6,214 bases of DNA from an uncultured Opitutales bacterium. GTDB taxonomy: Bacteria > Verrucomicrobiota > Verrucomicrobiia > Opitutales > Intestinicryptomonadaceae. Positions 1-5,179 of this stretch are shown in pieces; within the stretch, counting starts at the first letter, position 1; each line of letters begins with the position of its first letter. Under the pieces are notes generated by a model. That model had not been told where the DNA came from. It saw only the letters and a list, made by a program, of their open reading frames with translations, and did not search any database. Position numbers and translations under genes: made by a program. The stretch covers positions 1 to 6,214 of the forward strand of contig URDC01000064.1 of the NCBI GenBank assembly GCA_900546565.1, given 5' to 3'.

Positions 1-82
1 AAAGGCGGAATTGCCGTAGGCAATCGCCGCCTCTTCACTACATTTAAAATATTCGTAAACGAGGCGGCGTCGCGGTTTTTAG
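1..82 (-). repeat. Gene-end structured repeat, large copy A
   Basis: Read on the minus strand, this begins with the core CTAAAAACCGCGA (82-70), which overlaps the TAA stop of the dehydrogenase gene. The core is followed directly by a 9-base arm CGCCGCCTC (69-61), a 27-base AT-rich loop, and the exact complementary arm GAGGCGGCG (33-25). The second arm runs into CGGCGATTGC (29-20). A second hairpin, 6 bp with loop TAC (24-19 with 15-10), follows and can extend with GGCG/CGCC pairs that compete with the first stem. The same core and the same CGGCGATTGC occur at 6140-6214 around a different but still paired stem. There is no T-run, so this is not a standard intrinsic terminator. It may continue left of the window. 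Function unknown; a transcript-end or RNA-stability role is inference. Confidence 0.7.
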
Positions 83-1047
83 CAAACGGTGTTGATTGGA
101 GAAGAACTGCACCACGCTTTGAAGTTTTCAAGACAAATCCCCAATAAACGCCGCCGCGCTTCCGTCGTCGTCCACGCATTATGCGGCGTGATAAAACAGT
201 TCGACAACCCCAAAAGCGGATTGCCTCCCGCGGGCGGTTCGACCGACAACACATCAAGCCCCGCAAACGCCACGCGCCCCGATTTCAGAGCATCCGCAAG
301 CGCGTCTTCGTCGACAAGCCCGCCGCGTCCGGTGTTTATAAGCCACGCACCCCGCTTAAATTTCGAAAGCGACTGCGCATTTATAATTTTCGCCGTTTTT
401 TCATTAAGCGGACAGTTGAGAGAAACAATATCGCTGCTTGCAAAAATTTCGTCAACTGGGCAAATCCGCGCCGCACCATAAAATTCTCCGATTTTCCTAC
501 TCGGCGCAAACGCCAGCACGTTCATCGAAAACGCTTCGGCAATCCGCGCAACCTTGCGCCCAATTGCGCCAAAGCCGATAATCCCGAGCGTTTTTCCCGC
601 CAGTTCGACTTGTTCCGTCAGCCTGAAACATATATCGGCAGACTTGCACCACACGCCGCTGCTCACCGCTTCCGCGTGCAATGCCACACGGTTGGAGATA
701 TTGAGAATGTGCGCAAAAACCGCTTGCGCAACCGAGTCTGTGCCGTATTGCGGAATGTTCGTCACCACAATTCCGCGCTCGGCGGCAAGGCGCACATCGA
801 CATTGTTGTAGCCCGTTGCCAATACCCCAATGTATCTGAGCTTGGGCAGGGCGTCCAGCTGCTCTTTAAAAAGCGGAACTTTGTTCGTGAAAACCGCATC
901 GGCATCCGACGCGCGCTCAATAATCTTTTCTTTCGGCGTTCTGTCGAAAACCACAATGTCTGCATATTGCTTGAATGCGTCCCAATTTAAATCGTGTCCG
1001 ACAGTCGTGAAGCCGTCGAGCACCGCAATTTTCAGCTTATTGTTCAT
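79..1047 (-). CDS. D-2-hydroxyacid dehydrogenase, glycerate dehydrogenase/hydroxypyruvate reductase type
   Basis: A 322-residue cytoplasmic protein of the D-isomer-specific 2-hydroxyacid dehydrogenase family, which interconverts 2-keto acids and D-2-hydroxy acids with NAD(P)(H). It has the split catalytic domain, a central nucleotide-binding domain with G158-F-G-A-I-G163, and the catalytic trio Arg241 (in NTGRGG), Glu270 (in DVLSVEPP) and His289 (in ITPHNAW). The C-terminal ITPHNAWTTTEARRRL stretch resembles glycerate dehydrogenases and hydroxypyruvate reductases. The usual Asp after the second beta strand is missing: the site reads AFAPSRK (residues 179-185), which suggests NADP(H) rather than NAD(H). 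The start at 1047 gives MNNKLKIAVLDGF, the normal N-terminus for the family. An in-frame ATG at 1101 would add 18 residues without family support. No clear Shine-Dalgarno site is visible. The stop codon and last Cys overlap a repeat. The exact substrate is not determined; hydroxypyruvate or glyoxylate is likeliest. Confidence 0.93.
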   Translation of the reverse strand: MNNKLKIAVLDGFTTVGHDLNWDAFKQYADIVVFDRTPKEKIIERASDADAVFTNKVPLFKEQLDALPKLRYIGVLATGYNNVDVRLAAERGIVVTNIPQYGTDSVAQAVFAHILNISNRVALHAEAVSSGVWCKSADICFRLTEQVELAGKTLGIIGFGAIGRKVARIAEAFSMNVLAFAPSRKIGEFYGAARICPVDEIFASSDIVSLNCPLNEKTAKIINAQSLSKFKRGAWLINTGRGGLVDEDALADALKSGRVAFAGLDVLSVEPPAGGNPLLGLSNCFITPHNAWTTTEARRRLLGICLENFKAWCSSSPINTVC

Positions 1048-1096
1048 ATCCGAATTTTCCGCCACCCCATTCCGATAGTCGAGCTTTTTTTTGACA

Positions 1097-1126
1097 CGCA
1101 TATCTTCCCGAAAAAGAATACGTCAA
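1097..1126 (-). promoter_or_regulatory. Possible promoter of the dehydrogenase gene
   Basis: On the minus strand, TTGACG (1126-1121, five of six to the -35 consensus) is followed after 18 bases by TATGCG (1102-1097), a poor -10 matching three of six. The site lies downstream of the terminator at 1191-1226 and about 50 bases before the chosen start, which is where a promoter would be needed if that terminator is efficient. The weak -10 makes this tentative. Confidence 0.3.
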
Positions 1127-1190
1127 CCAATCCATTGCTGACCCGCCAAGAAGAAGGGCAAATAAACCATTCCGAAAAAAAGACTTCCAG

Positions 1191-1226
1191 AAAAAAGAAA
1201 ATCGGCATTGGTTGCCCAATGCCGAT
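1191..1226 (-). terminator. Strong intrinsic terminator (minus strand)
   Basis: There is a perfect 11-bp stem (1201-1211 with 1216-1226, ATCGGCATTGG and its complement) with a 4-base loop. On the minus strand it is followed at once by TTTTCTTTTTT (1201-1191). It sits between the promoter at 1348-1376 and the dehydrogenase gene. It therefore ends a short minus-strand transcript, or acts as an attenuator in that gene's leader. No T-run follows on the plus strand, so it works in one direction. Confidence 0.85.
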
Positions 1227-1341
1227 GCCCTTATCAATAATAACCTATATATGATTAACTAACTAAACTAAAATGGATTTTATGAAATCTATCTCGGTTC
1301 TATTCGCGAACGAACATTGCCAACGATTTATTTAAAAATCT
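1191..1341 (-). ncRNA. Candidate small RNA or attenuated leader, about 150 nt
   Basis: The stretch is bounded upstream by a promoter-like pair (TTGACA, 17-base spacer, GTTAAT at 1376-1348) and downstream by the 11-bp terminator at 1226-1191. Between them no minus-strand frame is longer than a handful of codons; the only ATG-led one, at about 1310, reads MFVRE then stop and lacks a ribosome site. Internal pairing includes a GATTT/AAATC hairpin near 1275-1290. I do not recognise it as a tRNA, 6S RNA, tmRNA or known riboswitch. It could be a free small RNA, or a leader whose terminator controls the dehydrogenase gene 144 bases further on. The call rests on boundaries alone. Confidence 0.4.
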
Positions 1342-1347
1342 GCCCCC

Positions 1348-1376
1348 ATTAACACACTAAAATCAAAGCTTGTCAA
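1348..1376 (-). promoter_or_regulatory. Sigma-70-like promoter (minus strand)
   Basis: A perfect -35 TTGACA (1376-1371), an optimal 17-base spacer, and GTTAAT (1353-1348), four of six to the -10 consensus. The spacer and flanks are AT-rich. The predicted start point is near 1341. It lies downstream of the terminator of the lipoprotein gene, so it would start a new transcript rather than continue the old one. Confidence 0.55.
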
Positions 1377-1520
1377 TACTAAAATCCAAAAAAAACAATT
1401 TTTTTAAATTTTTTAGTCTTATATCTCAAAGCCTGCTTAAAATATAAATTTTTAAGCGTTCCGACCCTCGGTGCGGATTTTGCGTAGCAAAACCAAGCGA
1501 GCGAGTTCAATTTAAAAATC
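1377..1520. other. AT-rich intergenic spacer with small hairpins, no gene
   Basis: This lies between the lipoprotein gene's terminator and the next promoter. It holds long A and T runs (1381-1415), an 8-bp hairpin GCTTAAAA/TTTTAAGC (1435-1442 with 1450-1457), a 6-bp hairpin TTTTGC-GTA-GCAAAA (1478-1492), and between them a short CCGA/TCGG pair (1461-1471). An open minus-strand frame here (1379-1630) runs through the terminator and has low-complexity composition; I do not accept it as a gene. No RNA gene is recognised. Confidence 0.5.
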
Positions 1521-1552
1521 AAAAAAAAAGAAGTTCCGAATGGAACTTCTTT
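1521..1552 (-). terminator. Intrinsic terminator of the lipoprotein TIM-barrel gene
   Basis: There is a perfect stem AGAAGTTCC/GGAACTTCT (1529-1537 with 1542-1550), extendable to 11 bp through flanking A-T pairs, with a 4-base loop. On the minus strand it ends in nine T residues (1529-1521). It lies 55 bases after the stop codon at 1608, downstream of the gene-end repeat, and is a textbook terminator for that gene. Confidence 0.9.
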
Positions 1553-1574
1553 CAGCACTATAAATAAATATTTT

Positions 1575-1606
1575 GCAATTAAGGCGCACGCCCTCGCGGT
1601 TTTTAG
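1575..1606 (-). repeat. Gene-end repeat, short copy B
   Basis: On the minus strand it reads CTAAAAACCGCGA (1606-1594), then GGGCGTGCGCC, then TTAATTGC. The 13-base core is identical to copies at 82-70 and 6140-6152. The core extended to 18 bases (CTAAAAACCGCGAGGGCG, 1606-1589) is identical to the right-hand copy at 6140-6157. It starts one base after the TAA stop of the lipoprotein gene. The long hairpin of the large copies is reduced to a minimal GGC/GCC pair, and the trailing ATTGC is kept. It precedes a separate, genuine terminator at 1521-1552. Confidence 0.65.
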
Positions 1607-1607
1607 C

Positions 1608-2453
1608 TTAGTTGTGGCGGAGGAACTCAATGCACTTCTTTATTTGGGGAATGTTGTTGTCCCATTCGCCCTCGTATTCAATCATAAAGAAGCCGTCAAA
1701 TCCCTGCCTGTCAAATTCGGCAAGCATGCCTTTGACATCGATAATACCTTCGCCATAGGGCGCGGGAACATTCTTGCAGGGGATTTTCCCGAATTCGCCG
1801 CCTTGCTTCAAATCCTTGAAGTGCGTGCCCGCGACATAGCCGTCAACACTCTTCAAACATTTCACGGGGTCGAGTCCCGAACGAGTCCAGTGGCCAGGGT
1901 CGGGGTTGAACTTTATATGCTTAAAGCCCTTTACATGACGCTTAAAATAATCGGTGTCCCAGAAAGGGGCGTCTTTTGTGCTGTGGTGGTGGATAAGCAT
2001 CGTAAGCCCGTATTTTGCACAGGCTTTGTCCCACGCGGGCCAAAAACAGACGGGAGCTTCGGTGAGGACGCGTTCGCCGCCCATTTCCTTGACAAATTGG
2101 CAAACCTTGTCGACTTCCTCTTCGCTGTTTGCGTGGGTTACGCCATAGCTGACCATTTTAAGCCCCGCGTCTTTGAGCAATTTTTTCATATACGCGCGCT
2201 CTTCGGCGTTGAGCTTGTAGTCGGTTCTTGCATTGGGATATTTTTTCGAAAGCTTTTGGCTTCCGTAGCATTCGATACCGTCAATATCCAAACCTTTGAG
2301 TTTTGCAATGGCGTCTTCAAACGTAAAGCGGTTGAGCGAATACATTTGAACGCCGACCTTGCGCGGCTGCTTGACAACATTTTGATTTTGCGAGGCGCAG
2401 CCGACAAGCATCGCCGCCGCCAACGCCGTAATTAAGAGAATGATTTTTTTCAT
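1608..2453 (-). CDS. Lipoprotein sugar isomerase/epimerase-like TIM barrel (AP endonuclease 2 fold)
   Basis: A 281-residue protein with a lipoprotein signal peptide: MKK, a hydrophobic stretch, and lipobox LVGC with lipidation at Cys19. It should be membrane-anchored outside the cytoplasm. After a short linker, a xylose-isomerase-like TIM barrel starts at VGVQMYSL (33-40). Likely metal or active-site residues are Glu61 (IECYG), His155-157 (IHHH), Asp185 and His188 (DPGHW), His211 (THFKDL) and Glu259 (IEYEGEW). Relatives are annotated as sugar phosphate isomerase/epimerase, but an exported protein is unlikely to see sugar phosphates. Some exported members of this fold are reported to act on 3-keto sugars or glucals, which is possible here but not shown. 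The start at 2453 is chosen for the signal peptide; ATG at 2474 would add MSAEFRR, and longer starts put charged sequence before it. No Shine-Dalgarno site is seen. It is divergent from GH97, 191 bases away. Confidence 0.9.
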   Translation of the reverse strand: MKKIILLITALAAAMLVGCASQNQNVVKQPRKVGVQMYSLNRFTFEDAIAKLKGLDIDGIECYGSQKLSKKYPNARTDYKLNAEERAYMKKLLKDAGLKMVSYGVTHANSEEEVDKVCQFVKEMGGERVLTEAPVCFWPAWDKACAKYGLTMLIHHHSTKDAPFWDTDYFKRHVKGFKHIKFNPDPGHWTRSGLDPVKCLKSVDGYVAGTHFKDLKQGGEFGKIPCKNVPAPYGEGIIDVKGMLAEFDRQGFDGFFMIEYEGEWDNNIPQIKKCIEFLRHN

Positions 2454-2644
2454 ACGCCGAAATTCTGCCGACATGCGCAATTTTTGCAAGATTTTTTTCG
2501 AAAAATCCATCCCGCCCAACCGCCGCCACCCACATAGTTTAAGCCACAAAAAACGAATAATTTTCTTCCGCAAATCCCCGGGCCGCCATCCTCCCGCAAA
2601 AAAAGACTTTATTTCCGACATAAAAAGTCTATTTTCTACCGACT
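2454..2644. promoter_or_regulatory. Divergent control region between lipoprotein and GH97 genes
   Basis: These 191 bases must hold promoters for both genes, yet no convincing -35/-10 pair is seen on either strand. Two symmetrical sites are visible. At 2604-2630, AGACTTT and AAAGTCT are separated by 13 bases, a possible operator just before the GH97 start; read on the minus strand it is followed by seven T residues. At 2490-2507, GATTTTT and AAAAATC enclose TTCG, a stable tetraloop type, in the leader of the lipoprotein gene. There is no Shine-Dalgarno match upstream of 2645 or 2453. Confidence 0.5.
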
Positions 2645-4753
2645 ATGAAACTGTATACAATACTGATTGCGAGCTTCTACCTTTTGAGTGCGGCGGGGGC
2701 TGAAACAATAAAATCGCCAAACGGCGGCGTTTTGGTAAACTTCGACGTCGAAAACGGCGTCCCCGTCTATTCGGTCGACTTCAAGGGGAAGAAGGCTGTT
2801 CTCAAAAGCAAAATGGGCTTGGCACTCGCCAAGACGAAATATCCGTCGCTGCACGGCGGCTTCACCCTCGTGAAAACCGAGCGCGCCACATTCGATGAAA
2901 CTTGGCAGCCCGTCTGGGGCGAAACCAAAACAATCCGCAACCATTATAACGAGGCGCTCTTCACGCTCGAACAGAAGAAACCCGCCCGTAAAATGCAAAT
3001 CCGCTTCCGTGTCTACGACGACGGTGTCGGGTTCCGATACGAGTTTCCCAAGCAGAAATCGCTTATGTTCCTGACCGTAAAGGACGAACTCACCCAGTTT
3101 GCAATGCCCTCCGACGCCACAGCCTTTTGGATACCCGCCGATAACGGCTCGCAGGAATACGAATATAATAAAACGCGCCTTTCGGAAATCCGCGCAAAAA
3201 TGGCGGACGCCACAAACAAGACCGACTGGGCAAGTCCCGTTGGACCTACTTCCGTTCAGACCTCGCTCCAACTTGTTACCGACGACGGTCTTTACATCAA
3301 CATACACGAGGCCGCACTTGTCGATTATTCCTGTATGCACCTTACTTTGGACGACAACACACTCACGTTCAAATCAGAACTCGTCCCCGACCCCACGGGC
3401 AATAAGAGCTATATGGTAGCACCCGCAACCACGCCTTGGCGCACCCTTATCTTGGGCGACAAGGCAACCGACATGCTTGCTTCAAACCTCATTCTCAACC
3501 TCAACGAACCTTGTAAAATAAAAGACACCTCTTGGATAAAACCCGTCAAATACGTAGGCGTTTGGTGGGAGATGATAACGGGTAAAAGCTCATGGTCATA
3601 CACCTCCGAACACGGTTTGCGTGTCGATACCGACGATTACTCCAAGGCGAAACCGCACGGCCGCCACGGCGCGACAACCGCAAACGTCAAACGCTATATC
3701 GATTTTGCCGCAAAACACGGTTTCGACCAAGTCCTTGTCGAGGGCTGGAACGTCGGTTGGGAGGATTGGATTAACAAGGAAAAGGAAGACGTCTTCGATT
3801 TCGTCACTCCATACCCCGATTTCGACCTCAACGAACTTACATCCTACGCCAAGTCCAAGGGGGTTCGCTTAATGATGCACCACGAAACCGCCGGACAAAC
3901 CCGCAATTACGAACGCCGCCTCGATACCGCCCTGCGCTTTATGAACCGCCACGGCTACAACTCAATCAAGGGCGGCTACGTCGGCACACTCATTCCGCGC
4001 GGAGAGTTCCATTACGGACAATTTGCCAACAACCATTACCTCTATGTAGTCAAAAAAGCGGCGGAATATGGAATTATGGTCAATGCCCACGAGGCGGTTC
4101 GCCCCACGGGACTGTGCCGAACCTATCCCAATCTCATCGGCAACGAATCCGCCCGCGGCACCGAGTTTCAGGCTTTCGGCGGATCGCAGCCCGAGCACGT
4201 CACAATTCTGCCGTTCACGCGTTTGCAGGGCGGGCCTATGGATTATACTCCCGGTATTTTCTGTATGGATTTGTCCACATTCAATCCGCGCAACAAATCG
4301 AAAGTTCTCTCTACGTTGTGTAACCAGCTCGCACTCTATGTTACCCTTTACAGCCCGCTTCAAATGGCTGCGGATTTTCCCGAGCACTACGAAAAATACA
4401 TCGACGCCTTCCAGTTTATCAAGGACGTTGCCGTCGATTGGGACGATACTAAATATATCGACGCCCAAGTCGGCGAGTTTATCCTCGTAGCCCGCAAGGC
4501 GAAGAACACCGACAACTGGTTCGCTGGTTGCGTTGCCGCTTCCAACGGCAAACAGACCGGGCTTAAACTCGACTTCCTCGATCCCGACAAAACCTACACC
4601 GCCACAATCTACTCCGACGCCCCCGACGCCGACTTCCAAAAAAATCCCGAAGCCTACCGCATCGAAAAGCGCGAAGTAAAAAACACCGACACGCTCAAAA
4701 TCAAATGCGCGCGCGGTGGCGGTTGGGCGGCAAGCTTCTTTCCCAAGAAGTAG
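2645..4753 (+). CDS. Glycoside hydrolase family 97, inverting alpha-glucosidase type (SusB-like)
   Basis: A 702-residue secreted enzyme, the usual size for GH97, predicted to cleave terminal alpha-linked glucose outside the cytoplasm. A Sec signal peptide covers residues 1-19, with cleavage after AGA. An N-terminal beta-sandwich (about 20-280) includes RFRVYDDGVGFRYEF. The TIM-barrel core (about 300-590) holds VGVWWE, VEGWNVGWEDW and PYPDFD, and a C-terminal beta domain ends in ARGGGWAASF. The key acids are Glu414 (MMHHETAG), Glu483 (HEAVRPTG), Glu501 and Glu507 (NESARGTEF). Their spacing of 69, 18 and 6 equals that of Glu439, Glu508, Glu526 and Glu532 in Bacteroides SusB (numbers recalled), where they serve as base, calcium ligands and acid. 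Glu171 or Glu173 may be the other calcium ligand. The Asp nucleophile of retaining members is absent; Gly443-Gly444 lie there. No Shine-Dalgarno site is seen. There is no SusC/SusD nearby, so this is not a Bacteroides-type starch locus. The exact linkage is not determined. Confidence 0.95.
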   Translation: MKLYTILIASFYLLSAAGAETIKSPNGGVLVNFDVENGVPVYSVDFKGKKAVLKSKMGLALAKTKYPSLHGGFTLVKTERATFDETWQPVWGETKTIRNHYNEALFTLEQKKPARKMQIRFRVYDDGVGFRYEFPKQKSLMFLTVKDELTQFAMPSDATAFWIPADNGSQEYEYNKTRLSEIRAKMADATNKTDWASPVGPTSVQTSLQLVTDDGLYINIHEAALVDYSCMHLTLDDNTLTFKSELVPDPTGNKSYMVAPATTPWRTLILGDKATDMLASNLILNLNEPCKIKDTSWIKPVKYVGVWWEMITGKSSWSYTSEHGLRVDTDDYSKAKPHGRHGATTANVKRYIDFAAKHGFDQVLVEGWNVGWEDWINKEKEDVFDFVTPYPDFDLNELTSYAKSKGVRLMMHHETAGQTRNYERRLDTALRFMNRHGYNSIKGGYVGTLIPRGEFHYGQFANNHYLYVVKKAAEYGIMVNAHEAVRPTGLCRTYPNLIGNESARGTEFQAFGGSQPEHVTILPFTRLQGGPMDYTPGIFCMDLSTFNPRNKSKVLSTLCNQLALYVTLYSPLQMAADFPEHYEKYIDAFQFIKDVAVDWDDTKYIDAQVGEFILVARKAKNTDNWFAGCVAASNGKQTGLKLDFLDPDKTYTATIYSDAPDADFQKNPEAYRIEKREVKNTDTLKIKCARGGGWAASFFPKK

Positions 4754-4791
4754 TCCGCAACAGCACTGAACCACATAGCACATTGGACATA

Positions 4792-4817
4792 GCGCACCGC
4801 GCGCACCGCGCGTTTTT
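4792..4817 (+). repeat. Short GC-rich tandem repeat after GH97
   Basis: GCGCACCGC occurs twice head to tail (4792-4800, 4801-4809), followed by GCGTTTTT. It lies 39 bases after the GH97 stop. The CGCGCGTTTTTGC end vaguely resembles the gene-end repeat core but does not match it. No function is apparent. Confidence 0.5.
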
Positions 4818-4857
4818 GCACACCCGCGGGTTTCGTCCTTGCGCAAAATCCGCTCCC

Positions 4858-4894
4858 AAAAAAGCCCGAACTGCCACGCGCCGTTCGGGCTTTT
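4858..4894 (+). terminator. Intrinsic terminator after GH97, possibly bidirectional
   Basis: A 12-bp stem AAAAGCCCGAAC/GTTCGGGCTTTT (4860-4871 with 4883-4894) with an 11-base loop, 104 bases after the GH97 stop. The plus-strand T-run is only four, then GC. On the minus strand the run is six T residues (4863-4858), so the site would also stop minus-strand transcription. The GC-rich stem makes the call solid. It separates GH97 from the downstream gene, arguing against one operon. Confidence 0.85.
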
Positions 4895-5179
4895 GCTTGC
4901 CAGTTCTTTTTCTTATTCTCCCGCTTCCTTTCTGTCCGCGCCACGCCGTGTTCGGTCTGCCGCGCTACCATACTCCCCAATCTTTCGGCCACCTCGCGCC
5001 ACAACCCGCCAGCGCACGCACTTTCTCCCGCCCTCTCGTCCCGTTTTCCCTCCCGCAAATTCCGCTCCAATCGTATAAAATTCAGTTTTTTTACAAAAAA
5101 GCTTTATTTTTATTTCGCGCTAGCTTAGTGTACCCACTTCAAACATCAATTCCATTTTAAAACAACGAAGGTATCATAT
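4895..5179 (+). promoter_or_regulatory. Intergenic: C-rich G-poor tract, then AT-rich leader of the Tat-type gene
   Basis: The 170 bases 4901-5070 contain 77 C and only 26 G, with many pyrimidine-C pairs. This composition suits a Rho-utilisation site on the plus-strand transcript, but no consensus exists to confirm it. Sequence then switches to AT-rich from 5071. Candidate promoter parts there are TATAAA (5074-5079), without a good -35, and TTTACA (5090-5095), with only a weak TATTTC 15 bases later; neither is convincing. The ribosome site GAAGG (5167-5171) lies 8 bases before the ATG at 5180 and is the only clear Shine-Dalgarno sequence in the window. No gene is seen; open frames crossing this tract are composition artefacts. 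Confidence 0.45.

Noticed and set aside
181..990. Long plus-strand open frame opposite the dehydrogenase gene (269 codons)
   Set aside because: It is antisense to a protein with every catalytic motif of its family. Its translation is rich in Arg, Asn and His with no recognisable domain, a typical shadow of GC-biased codons.
1048..1101. Upstream ATG at 1101 giving MRVKKKLDYRNGV as dehydrogenase N-terminus
   Set aside because: The family normally begins close to the first beta strand (KIAVLDG). The 18 extra residues are charged and unsupported, and they overlap a possible promoter.
1261..1341. tRNA-like T-arm resemblance (GGTTCTATTCGCGAACG at 1295-1311)
   Set aside because: No acceptor stem, anticodon arm or CCA end can be assembled around it.
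1379..1630. Minus-strand 83-codon frame between the two minus-strand genes
   Set aside because: It overlaps the end of the lipoprotein gene, runs through a strong terminator, and its composition follows the AT-rich spacer.
1614..2435. Long plus-strand open frame opposite the lipoprotein gene (273 codons)
   Set aside because: It mirrors the real minus-strand gene almost exactly and shows no family motif or start signal.
4805..4818. Fourth copy of the gene-end repeat after GH97 (CGCGCGTTTTTGC)
   Set aside because: It lacks the exact 13-base core, lies in the wrong orientation relative to GH97, and is not at the stop codon.
3962..4846. Minus-strand open frame opposite the 3' half of GH97 (294 codons)
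   Set aside because: It is antisense to conserved GH97 catalytic sequence, with low-complexity Gly/Val-rich translation; an artefact of codon bias.
4654..5160. Open frames on both strands crossing the 4754-5179 spacer (138 and 151 codons)
   Set aside because: They run through the terminator at 4858-4894 and the C-rich tract, overlap the end of GH97, and have biased translations (Pro/Ser/Arg) with no motif.
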